From NCBI RefSeq assembly GCF_016086655.4, contig NC_052139.2, positions 558,001-622,000 on the forward strand: a stretch of DNA of 64,000 nucleotides, given 5' to 3'. The position numbers were made by a program, and so were the translations under genes. This document shows, one piece after another, positions 53,001-58,378 of the stretch. Numbering within the stretch: the first letter of the stretch is position 1; every line of letters begins with the position of its first letter. Under the pieces are notes generated by a model. It was not told the origin of the DNA, did not search any database, and saw nothing but the letters and a program-made list of their open reading frames with translations. This DNA comes from Lepeophtheirus salmonis (taxonomy: Eukaryota > Arthropoda > Copepoda > Siphonostomatoida > Caligidae).

Positions 53001-53850
53001 ATGAGGCTTCACCGTATATTATTTTATCTCTGAGTGTAAAGTTGTATTAGTATTTGATTGTCACCTAAAGGGAAAAAGTTGATTGGTTAACTTTTTATTA
53101 GCAATGAAGTTCAATTAGAATGTAATATCATTTCTCTAGTAGGAATTACTGATTACAAAAGTATTCTTTTTAATTAAATATTCAATTATTACTTTTTATT
53201 ATAAAATAAGGATGTTTCTAATTTTTTATTTGAAGTTTTTGAGTAGTTTTGCTTATTCTTATAGGTTGGAGGCTTTTTTGAGTAATAAAAAAAGAACAAA
53301 ATTTGATATATATGTTAATTTTCTTTACGCAAAATTGAATGTTACTTTGAAGTATGTGCTTATATTTGATATGTAATAATTCAATTTTTGGAAAATATAA
53401 TTCAAAAGTAAAAAACAAAACAAAAAAAAAACTCATTATATTTTAAGGGTTTTGTTTAATATAATAATATTTTGTTATTTTATGGGCCTAGATCTTATTT
53501 AGAGCATAAAAAAAGGATTGTATATACAAAATATTATTTTATTCCCATAGATCTAATTCTGCTGCAATATTTCTTAAACATATTGTGATTGATGAAGGAA
53601 CCAAGATTCTGTTCTTTTAAGTATATTTTCAAATCAGAAGAAGCATTAAGTCTAAAAATATAGTTGTTTATGTGTAAATTGTACGACAATTAAAAGTTTA
53701 TTAGTATTGATAAAACTAAAGATAATACAAAAAAAGTATCTGAGCTATATAAAATGATAATGATTGTAATTTTTTAGACCAGACACCACGAATATACAGT
53801 TTATCAATCCGCCATTCTACTCTAAGTCTAAGAAGGACGTACAATTATAA
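19826..53850 (+). CDS. Orphan class A GPCR gene (multi-exon, about 34 kb)
   Basis: The gene model joins exon 1a (19826-20001) or 1b (20642-20868) to 39740-40015, 46453-47229 and 53778-53850. All borders are GT-AG and all phases agree, giving 433 or 450 aa. It encodes seven membrane helices, with cysteines C112 (before TM3) and C198 (second extracellular loop; isoform b numbering) for the conserved disulfide, D89 in TM2, FWGP (295-298) in TM6, NPTLF (333-337) in TM7, and CC (353-354) after helix 8. It should act at the plasma membrane as a G-protein-coupled receptor; the ligand is unknown. The DRY motif of TM3 is replaced by NDA (136-138), and the next loop has six Asp (143-148). It resembles conserved arthropod orphan receptors, but I do not assign an orthologue. 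The three introns are 18.9-19.7, 6.4 and 6.5 kb. Confidence 0.9.
20642..20868 (+). CDS. GPCR alternative first coding exon 1b (N-terminus + TM1)
   Basis: ATG at 20642 (context AAATTATGG) has an in-frame TAA 21 bp upstream (20621-20623). It encodes 75 residues plus two bases: a longer extracellular tail with sequons at N29 (NET) and N33 (NGT) and C39, then TM1 (VIIFVVSGLGITANIVIMFL) with N61, then LTRKSLR. The donor is CGAAG|GTAAGA, a better match to consensus than that of exon 1a. It lies 640 bp downstream of exon 1a and clearly derives from the same ancestral exon, but is diverged at more than half the TM1 positions. Each exon is preceded by its own in-frame stop, so each starts its own transcript or is spliced to separate 5' untranslated sequence. 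Confidence 0.85.
20869..21324. other. Start of GPCR intron 1, AT-rich
   Basis: No further TM1-like exon was seen in this stretch or in the rest of intron 1. Confidence 0.5.
21325..21790 (-). pseudogene. Tc1-like transposase relic, internally deleted
   Basis: On the minus strand, after a lysine-rich start near 21770, an HTH-like segment (ICRTGVYCIKKRF, in shifted frame) is followed within about 120 bp by the C-terminal portion VKEDACYKPHAALISLEST, VKDAWANLPEDYICKA and VIEAEGGH (ending at about 21330). The central domain with all three catalytic acids is absent. The plus-strand open frame 21330-21587 is only the shadow of this relic. It lies inside GPCR intron 1. Confidence 0.6.
21791..24335. 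other. AT-rich intron sequence, nothing recognised
   Basis: About 2.5 kb without recognisable exon or transposon. The 74-codon frame at 23426 is made of AT-rich codons and has no domain. Confidence 0.5.
24363..24827 (+). CDS. 154-codon open frame, unrecognised, probably part of a LINE remnant
   Basis: The longest uninterrupted frame outside the receptor begins MESFWNSILNVDFPQL and contains DEFLNEHNITSVGQFW, GLMKGPEYKGPKRIVERKL and RPSDWLFATTPKHHK. Composition is soluble and basic, without membrane segments or a signal peptide. The frame is open upstream of the ATG for another 14 codons, so the true start may differ. I do not recognise a family. Its position, 0.2 kb upstream of an RNase H domain in the same orientation, suggests it belongs to the same retroelement, but no reverse transcriptase motif (YxDD) is visible. 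It could also be a single-exon host fragment. Confidence 0.4.
   Translation: MESFWNSILNVDFPQLGNKKTANFNAMINSRDEFLNEHNITSVGQFWVSEEVKIKNYISCWRASYTFLSIKCDVIKQGASVPMYIALESLQNKDIRVGLMKGPEYKGPKRIVERKLMRLGLNINLRPSDWLFATTPKHHKAFKIEFIIIKVNVI
24890..25680 (+). pseudogene. Non-LTR retrotransposon remnant with RNase H domain
   Basis: At 25050-25270 the plus strand reads, across frame changes, HILSDGSKSN then GVGSEFVITKSDQVVREASI, TEMLAIQEDL and GFCIWSDFQAAIGEL. These are the three RNase H blocks with the catalytic Asp (SDGS), Glu (TEML) and Asp (WSD). Such domains occur downstream of reverse transcriptase in many LINEs and degrade RNA in RNA/DNA hybrids. Stops after SKSN and QEDLP and several frameshifts make it inactive. 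An AT-rich 3' end with AATAAA follows at about 25640-25680. The reverse transcriptase part is missing. Confidence 0.7.
25681..27809. other. AT-rich intron sequence, nothing recognised
   Basis: About 2.1 kb with simple AT tracts. No exon, transposon or hairpin stands out. Confidence 0.5.
27810..28316 (+). pseudogene. Tc1-like transposase relic, catalytic middle to C-terminus
   Basis: The plus strand reads VMNTKNPASVMVLAVIIKED (27853-27912, before a stop at 27919), the conserved block between the first and second catalytic Asp of one Tc1-like family. Frame-shifted remnants follow, then an open frame 28005-28316 ending VEALKASIVNTMKGMDPHEV and AFRRRVQIVIVNEG, the normal C-terminus. The DSAPAHT and NPLDYxVW motifs are eroded beyond reading. 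The element is inactive and lies in GPCR intron 1. Confidence 0.65.
28317..31499. other. AT-rich intron sequence
   Basis: About 3.2 kb without recognised genes. An 11-bp inverted repeat (28532-28542 with 28562-28572, core TGAATTCA) lies at the start, and a short TA-dinucleotide run occurs near 29469. Confidence 0.5.
31505..31960 (-). pseudogene. Tc1-like transposase relic, N-terminal paired HTH
   Basis: Two overlapping minus-strand frames (31957-31739 and 31776-31510) together give a bipartite DNA-binding region. The first contains VIAHNFEISMITVYY. After a frameshift the second reads TKINSHREPHKECKPEDRTK, ICQMAKDLKAQEMSIWCIVK, then FGIKSRCIKKVEG and RLEQWK. That is the first HTH, the basic linker and the second HTH leading into the catalytic domain, which is absent. 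One frameshift separates the halves. It lies in GPCR intron 1. Confidence 0.65.
32050..32290 (-). pseudogene. mariner-like transposase relic, HTH N-terminus
   Basis: On the minus strand (about 32182 to 32055) the frame reads NFQRGLSRQECIDELRSLYD then NEAPSYSTVKNWFNEFSR. This is the N-terminal HTH of mariner transposases of the type also found in SETMAR proteins. The upstream sequence (32230-32290) holds a TTTGCAGTGACTTGA block that may be the leader before the coding region. The rest of the transposase is missing, and the relic at 31505-31960 belongs to a different family. Confidence 0.65.
33012..33300 (+). pseudogene. Possible Tc1-like relic
   Basis: A patch less AT-rich than its surroundings starts with ATG at 33012 (MDEKDHEFHI, then a stop) and at 33107-33260 reads LKGRWKFWTLSDLNKSELSD and DAKGVSVFMELCWG. 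This could be a decayed C-terminus of a transposase (…DAxGVSxRLxxC…). The match is weak, and host exon debris is an alternative. Confidence 0.25.
33301..35276. other. AT-rich intron sequence, nothing recognised
   Basis: About 2 kb. The frame 33889-34077 has no domain. Confidence 0.45.
35277..36160. repeat. Cluster of short dispersed-repeat pieces (Tc1-like debris)
   Basis: Positions 35277-35340 and 35977-36050 are related (CxCCGGTxTGxTAAA...AAACTxAAAA followed by a GTxACTxTGACA block). Positions 35457-35507 match 36747-36797 closely (CATTGTTTACCAAACA and CCAGTTATTAAG blocks). They are probably terminal or subterminal parts of the element whose HTH is at 36684-37060. A tandem of 11 bp (TTAACCTGATG twice) lies near 35404-35425. 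Confidence 0.55.
36684..37060 (-). pseudogene. Tc1-like transposase relic, HTH and linker
   Basis: On the minus strand (about 37045 to 36880) one frame reads HSEPLKVQKFVRIYSVGRIR then NIINKFDDSRNFEVQKGRTR. This is the second half of a first HTH (…VxRIIKKFxETGxVxxRKGRGRKT) of a Tc1-like transposase. Another frame of the same strand is open (103 codons, 36995-36684) but is not the coding one by similarity. The downstream part contains the 50-bp repeat shared with 35457-35507. The catalytic domain is absent. Confidence 0.5.
37061..38200. other. AT-rich intron sequence with one coding-like island
   Basis: Mostly AT-rich. At 37555-37670 a more GC-balanced island is open in two plus-strand frames (one reads HGTRRSTDHPNTVAF then LGQDLQGIQDYKSIFLTN). 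It has no identifiable family and no clear splice borders. It may be an exon or transposon fragment. Confidence 0.35.
38208..38213 (-). terminator. Polyadenylation signal of the nested antisense gene
   Basis: AATAAA on the minus strand lies 5 bases beyond the TAG stop of the last exon (38219). A signal this close gives a very short 3' untranslated region, which fits a compact gene. Confidence 0.5.
38219..39056 (-). CDS. Nested antisense gene fragment with four mini-introns, unrecognised product
   Basis: Minus strand, inside GPCR intron 1. Exons are A 39056-38688, B 38626-38585, C 38524-38472, D 38414-38339 and E 38284-38219 (stop TAG). The introns are 61, 60, 57 and 54 nt, all GT-AG, and every junction keeps the frame. 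After exon A the protein continues SLKTNTESLMELIY (B), GIEEDEENIQAPAPHSQ (C), then SLPSLPMGDGGDSRNFVP (in D) and STRAITNSDRTHLSELFNRD (E). The composition is soluble, with an acidic patch and a Ser/Pro-rich tail and no membrane segment. I do not recognise the family. No convincing 5' exons or start codon were found before GPCR exon 2, so this may be the 3' end of a duplicated gene, kept with its introns. Confidence 0.6.
38688..39056 (-). CDS. Exon A of the nested antisense gene (largest exon)
   Basis: The frame is open for 123 codons and contains TPRKSDFLFYTWGEVELQVM, NPMEILREPMLLVGIIDPYE, then ALRKSFVTLGQRAPGLKDRV and KHMVNEVLSKI at the donor ATT|GTAAGT. The upstream border is uncertain. A weak acceptor (GATAG|CTAAGG) would start it at 39056. 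However, the sequence just before (39118-39062) also looks coding in another frame (KTKESMGPAKIIVNDS then stop), which points either to a one-base frameshift or to an unrecognised splice. The base composition is much less AT-rich than the surrounding intron. Confidence 0.55.
39125..39739. other. End of GPCR intron 1, AT-rich
   Basis: No exon recognised on either strand. The acceptor of GPCR exon 2 (TTTTCTCTCTAG) closes the intron at 39739. Confidence 0.5.
39740..40015 (+). CDS. GPCR exon 2 (TM2, TM3, second intracellular loop, start of TM4)
   Basis: The exon is bounded by TCTCTAG| and |GTAAGA. The first base completes an Arg codon from exon 1a or 1b, and the last two bases (TG) are completed to Trp by exon 3. 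It encodes TM2 (LLFHQALVDCARAAILVPLG) with D89, the short loop KCQPVNK, C112 before TM3 (SLVETAFLLLVTVSSVNLLT), then NDAP where DRY is expected, a loop with six consecutive Asp, and the start of TM4 (CVIFGMFMIW). The Asp run is encoded by a GAY repeat (GACGATGACGACGACGAT). Confidence 0.9.
40016..41039. other. GPCR intron 2, first part, AT-rich
   Basis: Nothing recognised apart from AT-rich intron sequence. Confidence 0.5.
41040..41700 (-). pseudogene. mariner-like element remnant in GPCR intron 2
   Basis: The minus-strand frame 41386-41117 reads LQELRWEVFMHPLYCLDLAP then SDYHLFL, holding the third catalytic Asp of a classic mariner transposase, followed by CKLVVQVLYQYSKGFHESAL and ILVGNKLSNMAYL to the end. 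Upstream (41400-41560) the preceding block is frameshifted. Positions 41610-41690 resemble the N-terminal side of the family as in 5100-5200. The copy is internally deleted and inactive. Confidence 0.75.
41701..45080. other. GPCR intron 2, AT-rich, nothing recognised
   Basis: About 3.4 kb of very AT-rich sequence with many homopolymer runs. I saw no coding signal. Confidence 0.5.
45090..45360 (-). pseudogene. Tc1-like transposase relic (second HTH), same family as 2480-2860
   Basis: The minus strand reads LYRLKKKIKEDSTKSMYRLA then SNFSVVVRIIRRAEKDYGLC, the second HTH of a Tc1-like transposase (SMxxLAxxxxVxxxxIRRAxKxDxGL). DNA blocks are shared with 2560-2800. The catalytic region is lacking. 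It lies within GPCR intron 2. The plus-strand frame 45048-45308 is its shadow. Confidence 0.6.
45361..46452. other. GPCR intron 2, last part, AT-rich
   Basis: No gene recognised. It ends at the polypyrimidine tract and acceptor TTTTTTTTCCAG at 46441-46452. Confidence 0.5.
46453..47229 (+). CDS. GPCR exon 3 (TM4 end, TM5, TM6, TM7, helix 8, tail)
   Basis: The acceptor TTCCAG| is followed by a base completing Trp168. The exon encodes the end of TM4 (FASITINLGPTFLSGALA), extracellular loop 2 with C198, TM5 (HYVLNVLWIFINVLCVLLTM), a loop rich in Lys/Glu, TM6 (MFIIITVAYLIFWGPLFLVT), TM7 (LHVAFVHAFVNPTLFLVLHK), the Cys pair 353-354 after helix 8 (likely palmitoylation) and a Ser/Thr-rich tail. The last codons overlap a donor, CATACAT|GTAAGC. 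If spliced, translation continues into 53778-53850; if read through, it ends at TAA 47231-47233 after SRAYM. Confidence 0.92.
47234..48124. other. GPCR intron 3 or alternative 3' UTR
   Basis: The stretch is AT-rich. An AATAAA at 47434-47439 could end a short transcript that reads through the exon 3 donor. Confidence 0.45.
47434..47439 (+). terminator. Candidate polyadenylation signal for the short GPCR isoform
   Basis: AATAAA lies about 200 nt after the read-through stop at 47233. In DNA this AT-rich such hexamers are common, so the support is positional only. Confidence 0.3.
48125..48450 (-). pseudogene. LINE remnant, zinc-binding C-terminal region
   Basis: On the minus strand (about 48410 to 48170) one frame reads DNKNCTLCALTSDNSEHLFF, QYGSVREVIK, stop, VEKILQEKWIYRITKDDWLV, stop, YLEIFKIEALIAKIKSLMH. 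The CxxC...H pattern followed by a Trp-containing helical region matches the zinc-binding tail found after reverse transcriptase in many non-LTR retrotransposons; the last metal ligand seems replaced by Tyr. In-frame stops show it is inactive. It lies inside GPCR intron 3. Confidence 0.5.
48451..51029. other. GPCR intron 3, AT-rich
   Basis: No gene is supported. A 78-codon frame at 50488-50724 contains VCFNCSVCPCILYHMINEH, a Cys/His-rich stretch in a less AT-rich patch, but no family can be named. Confidence 0.4.
51030..51495 (-). pseudogene. Tc1-like transposase, internally deleted (HTH fused to C-terminus)
   Basis: From 51467 the minus strand reads MRIYSEYDRRTTIIVTLRAG then FLKLSSATVYKIAMVFKEY (first HTH). 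After a short bridge and one stop (about 51256-51252) it continues at 51251 with the terminal part: YYLVWGVLDRESKKRTHNNS, SLRDSIIEAVNNMNIDHLIK and FRARLEAVIDDEGGWIE. A full transposase of this type has some 200 more residues between, including the first two catalytic Asp, so the centre has been deleted while both ends stay readable. The third Asp region (SPDLNPLDYxVW) is altered to WDYHLLYYLVW. It lies within GPCR intron 3. Confidence 0.75.
51496..53777. other. GPCR intron 3, last part
   Basis: AT-rich with no supported gene. A poly-T tract of about 19 bases is near 52041. The intron ends at GTAATTTTTTAG (53766-53777). Confidence 0.5.
53778..53850 (+). CDS. GPCR exon 4 (alternative C-terminal tail)
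   Basis: The acceptor TTTTTTAG| is followed by A, which completes the AT left by exon 3 to an Ile codon. Then 23 codons read PDTTNIQFINPPFYSKSKKD and VQL before TAA (53848-53850). The phase is dictated by the exon 3 donor and gives a plausible polar cytoplasmic tail ending in VQL, which could act as a PDZ-binding end (inference). The stretch stands out from the AT-rich surroundings by composition. Another frame of the same exon is also open to about 53912, but only the stated one fits the splice phase. Confidence 0.7.
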
Positions 53851-53970
53851 CTCCACGACAAATTATCAGAGTTACAATCTGTCTTTTATGGGCTCACACG
53901 AATGCTCAAACAGGTTATCATTAAAATTAAATCTATTTAGTTATGAATGTTCACTACTCAGGAGTTAAAT

Positions 53971-53976
53971 AATAAA
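53971..53976 (+). terminator. Candidate polyadenylation signal of the long GPCR transcript
   Basis: AATAAA lies 121 nt after the stop of exon 4, at a normal distance for a 3' end. Confidence 0.45.
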
Positions 53977-53990
53977 GACAACAGCTGAAA

Positions 53991-56900
53991 AAAAAAATAT
54001 TCTTTGGATTATCTATTCTAAAAAAATTACACCCGATTTCCTTCAAATATTTTTGATTGTAAAAATAATAGTTTGTGAAATTTTTTTCACAGCATGCGCC
54101 CTTTCTTTAAGCTACTATTTAAAACAACAAGCAACAGACTGGCGTAGCACGTTAAAAATATTAATTTGTTTAGTCTGTTCATGCTCTATTTAAAAAGTCA
54201 ACGACTGTCTTACATCGTGTTGCCTGTTTCTTTATAAGAATTTATGTCAACATTTGCCTTGGGACCAAAACATACGACATCAAACAAGCTCCTTCAGCAG
54301 TCATGAAATTATGACCTAAAAACTTTTCATGTTTTCTCCCAAGCTTTTCATAGACATTTTGGATAACCTTTAATCAAGGGTTCGTTGTGTTTGATGTGTT
54401 TTCATAGATATACTATCATCCATTGGAGCTTTTGATATATCATTTAAAAGCTTTGAGTCTAAAAAGTGTAGTTGTAGGAACAACTTTCAGAATTTTACAA
54501 CAAATTTGTGCCAATCTGACTATATTTACGAGTTTGATACATATATAACATGGAATATAAATAACACTCATCTTACAAAAAAAACTGAATAAATTAACTT
54601 ATAAATGAGTTTACAAAAATATATTTATCTATTCAAAAAAGCAAAATGTAGATTATAAATAACGCAAGAACAAAAAAAAGATATAAATCAAAAACATGAA
54701 ATGTTTGTAATTATATACTTCTAAAATAACTCTTTCAAAAAATTTAGTTATATGAAGTAACTCATGAATTAGTTTTAGACTAAAAAATATTTTTAAGAGG
54801 TTAGCTCCTTTGGATAAAAAATTTAAATGAAAATGTTGCGTCCGGTAAAGAGGCGTTAGAGCGACGTTAAAATTTTTGATCTGAGACGAGTATCTATATC
54901 TCTGAAAAGACACAGAATTATGTTCTGAAATTTGACAAACTTAATTTACTCATACATTTGAGCTTGTGAGCCAAAAATCATCCAAATCTGAGATGGTCGG
55001 GTCAAATCCCCTCGTTAATTTGACATGGATGACCCTTCAGTGATGTTGCCTAAAAGGAACAGTTAAAGGCTTGCTTCATTGAAAGTACCTGGCTATCTAA
55101 ACCATACCATATTTATTAGTTATTAATTATTCATTGGCATCAAGTTAGTTGAATGATGGAATAACTATGTATGAAAACGCACGTCTTATTTCCCATACCT
55201 TTTTTTATACCAACTAAGGGAGATTTTTTCTATGTCACTATTACTAAATATAGATATATATATTAAATGCAAATGTCTGTATGTGGGATGTTTATGTCAG
55301 GGGATTACGACAATCCCAAGCAATGGTTTTTGCTCAAACATTTAATGTAGGTTTTTAAGACTCAGGAAGTGATTCTGGTAATTATTTGTTTTGGCCTTCA
55401 ATGCCAATGTAGTCTTAAATTAGCATTTATCATACAGAAAAAGCGTTTGAACAATTTATCACCAAGGATATATCCATTTGGAACGTGCAGTTGTTATGCG
55501 CCATTCGTTTGAAAAAGTTGATGTGAGTGGACAAAATTAAGGCATCAAACTGTCAATTAAATATTTGTTCTCCTAAACCGCTGAAACAGCTAGTCACATC
55601 AATCAAGCATCTGTTAACAAAAGAATATTTTTGTAGATAATTCCCTCTGACATTTTTATACTTTCATTATAACACAATTTTATTTCGAGACTACAGTTTT
55701 GGTGATCTTTTTAAGGAAAAAGGAAGTACAAAAGAGTACAATATTGATTTCTGGAATTTACTTTATACTTCACTTTTTGTTTTTTATTTACTATAATAAT
55801 AAAAAATAATATTATCCAGAAATACCAAGTATCAGCCTAATATAACTATGTAGGTACATATAGTTTCTTGGAGGAAGTAATATAAATGTTTTTACTTTTG
55901 ATAAAGGTTTACAAACAAAAAGATTTCCACACCAAATAATAAATATAAAATTTGTTGAGTATATATAAAACAAGTTGAGGACCGTTTTTATTTTATTAAA
56001 GAAATAGAGAGAGGCAAAACACAAGAAAGTAAAATATGATAAAAAAATAAGGGGTTTTCTAATGATTCTACTAAGAATAGTAAAGAAATGTGTTTGCACA
56101 GAAATATTAGTTGAAGGTCTTTTATGTCAATATAGTAATAATTTACATGAATAATTTTATATATACTTACAATATCCACGTCCTCTATGTACCCTGTTAA
56201 TGTGTGTTTTTTCTATAACCATGACGTAAAGAAACAAAATATATATGAATCATTTCAACGGATTTGACTAAAATTTTGTATGTTATATCACTGATAGTAG
56301 TCCTACATAGACATGAAACATAGGATATGTAAATCAATTCATCTAAGCATTATTAGTATTAAGTTGAACTTTTGACGATTTGTTTTTTTATTAATTCCAC
56401 CTCTGTAAAAGTCGTATCAAACAAATAAATGACAAAGAGCCACTCATTGTTTTCCAATTTTTCACAAACTTTTCACTTATTACAAATCTTCTTTCATCTG
56501 GTAGATTATCGTTCAAAAGTCAAGTTTGAATTTTTCACCATAAAAAAAGATTATATGTAGTGAGTATGATAATATATTTTCTAATGCGTTAAATGGTTTC
56601 CAATAACGGATTAAAAGTATATAAAACCTTCGGAAAATTATTTACACTAGTGTACACTAATAGATATAATCTATTAACTTATTATATAATAATATTATTG
56701 TTACTCATAGTCCAAAACATACTCTATTAATTTTGATTTTTATAAAAATACTAATTTGTAAATTAAAAAATAAATATCGAAATTTTGGAGAAAGTTTAGT
56801 GTTTATTATTTGTATTTCCATTTGTTAAAATTTTATCATCAAAGATCAATTATAATGGAAAATAAAAATTTTATAAACCTTGATCAGAAATAGCCAAAAT

Positions 56901-57155
56901 TAGAAGTAAAACAATGATTTATAGTTGATCATAACTACTAGTATATATGCAGATAAGTCAGGAAGCTAAATATATATTAATAAAAGTCAATAGAACAACA
57001 TAACTTAGTAGACAAAGTGCTCAGGAGAAATTATTCTCTTGTACTTAATGTGCAAAAGTTCAAAAATGCACGGTCGTCCTTATATAAAGACTATTTATGA
57101 TACATCATATATTTATGGAGTTCAAAGACCATTCATAGATATAATATTTACTTAT
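53991..57155. other. AT-rich intergenic stretch, nothing recognised
   Basis: About 3.2 kb. Patches around 54240-54340 and 55440-55520 are less AT-rich but have no readable domain. Confidence 0.5.
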
Positions 57156-57157
57156 TA

Positions 57158-57710
57158 TAGGTTAGGGAAAAAGTAATTTAATATTTTTGGCTTTAATTCT
57201 ATGCTTTATAAGAAGTGCTACAATAATCAGATCTCAGACAAGTATGCCTTCTTCTCTTCGATAATTTGTTGCCAATGATAACCCAACTTCATATTGAACT
57301 TCTCGTAGAAGTCCTTGTCCCTATTGGCAAAAACTCGGACAACCAATTTTCACAGGCCTCTATTGAGGTCAAATTTATACCCCCAAGCGTGTTAGCCATA
57401 GATAAGAACAGGTGGTTGTTACTTGTTGACAGTTTGGGACTGTAGGGCAGATGTATAAGAACTTCTAATGTGAACTCCTGGAGTTAGTAGTGTGTCATCC
57501 AAGATGTGTGCAGGCTGGCGTTGTTTTGACTATATATTGTTGTCTCCTTTTCACCAATACTGGTCGGTTCTGTTAGATCACTAGCTTGAAACAGCTTAGT
57601 TGTTCACAGTAGAGGATAACTTTTTTTGAAAGAATATTCAAAATTCAATCTCTCAAACCACTGTTGCACAACACAAACCAAAGCAGTATCGGGCCTGTAT
57701 ACAATGCAAA
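57158..57710 (-). pseudogene. mariner-like element, 3' half with terminal repeat
   Basis: The terminal repeat at 57158-57180 (TAGGTTAGGGAAAAAGTAAT) matches the end of the 10.5-kb copy. Going inward on the minus strand, the DNA covers the transposase C-terminus (LVGNKLSN-equivalent region at 57260-57310, the frames around the LAPSDYHLF block at 57420-57460, and QKRP/QLDRLK-equivalent DNA at 57540-57610). It aligns along its length with 4282-4760 and 41117-41560. Many stops are present. It ends where the oppositely oriented copy at 57.84 kb begins. Confidence 0.65.
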
Positions 57711-57839
57711 TTATAATTATATTTCGACAGCTAATAATTTATAAAAATTAGAATTACCTAAAAATTTATAGTGAAGATGCATTTACAAAATTTAATAAAA
57801 CGTTATTCTTTAAAGTTTATTCACCAGTATTATTTTTTA

Positions 57840-58378
57840 ACTAAGTATATCTTCTTTATTCTTGCTCACATCGGATGATAACATAAAGTTGTCAATGTAT
57901 ACTAAAACACTTTTTTGAACAATATTGCCCTTGGTTGTTTCATTCGTTAATTATCGTGGGTGGAGAATAGATATCTCAAAGGGAGAAATTCGCCATAAAT
58001 TACATTTTTACTTCCTGAAAAGGAAAATCTTATAATGTGACTGACATTGAAAAATGGATCACTTACGTAAATGAAAAGTGACAGTGATATTAATTGAAGG
58101 TCAACCAAACGGCTCGGACTGTGACCAAGAATGAATTGACTAGGAGGAAGATATTGCTGTGTGTTTAGTGGGAGTGGCATGGGAAAATCTACTCTGAGCT
58201 GTTCTCCTATGGCTAAATGCTCAATTATTTCCTTTATTGTTCACAAATCGACTGTTTTGAAGCTATCAATCGAACAGAAGCGGCCAAAATTGGTAAATAG
58301 GGGAAGAATCGTGTTTCAACTAGACAATGCTATGCAACACACATCTTTGATGGCCCCTAGAAGCTCAATGACCTAATA
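57840..58378 (+). pseudogene. mariner-like transposase fragment, opposite orientation
   Basis: The plus-strand frame 58161-58376 reads GKSTLSCSPMAKCSIISFIV then LKLSIEQKRPKLVNRGRIVF and QLDNAMQHTSLMAPRSSM. This is the mariner block LKxAIxQKRPxLxNRxGIVFHQDNAxPHTS carrying the second catalytic Asp (LDNA). Upstream, 57841-57900 matches 9860-9920 of another copy. It is oriented against the fragment at 57158-57710, so either two elements abut or one was broken and inverted. The frame ends at 58376, before the last catalytic Asp. Confidence 0.7.
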
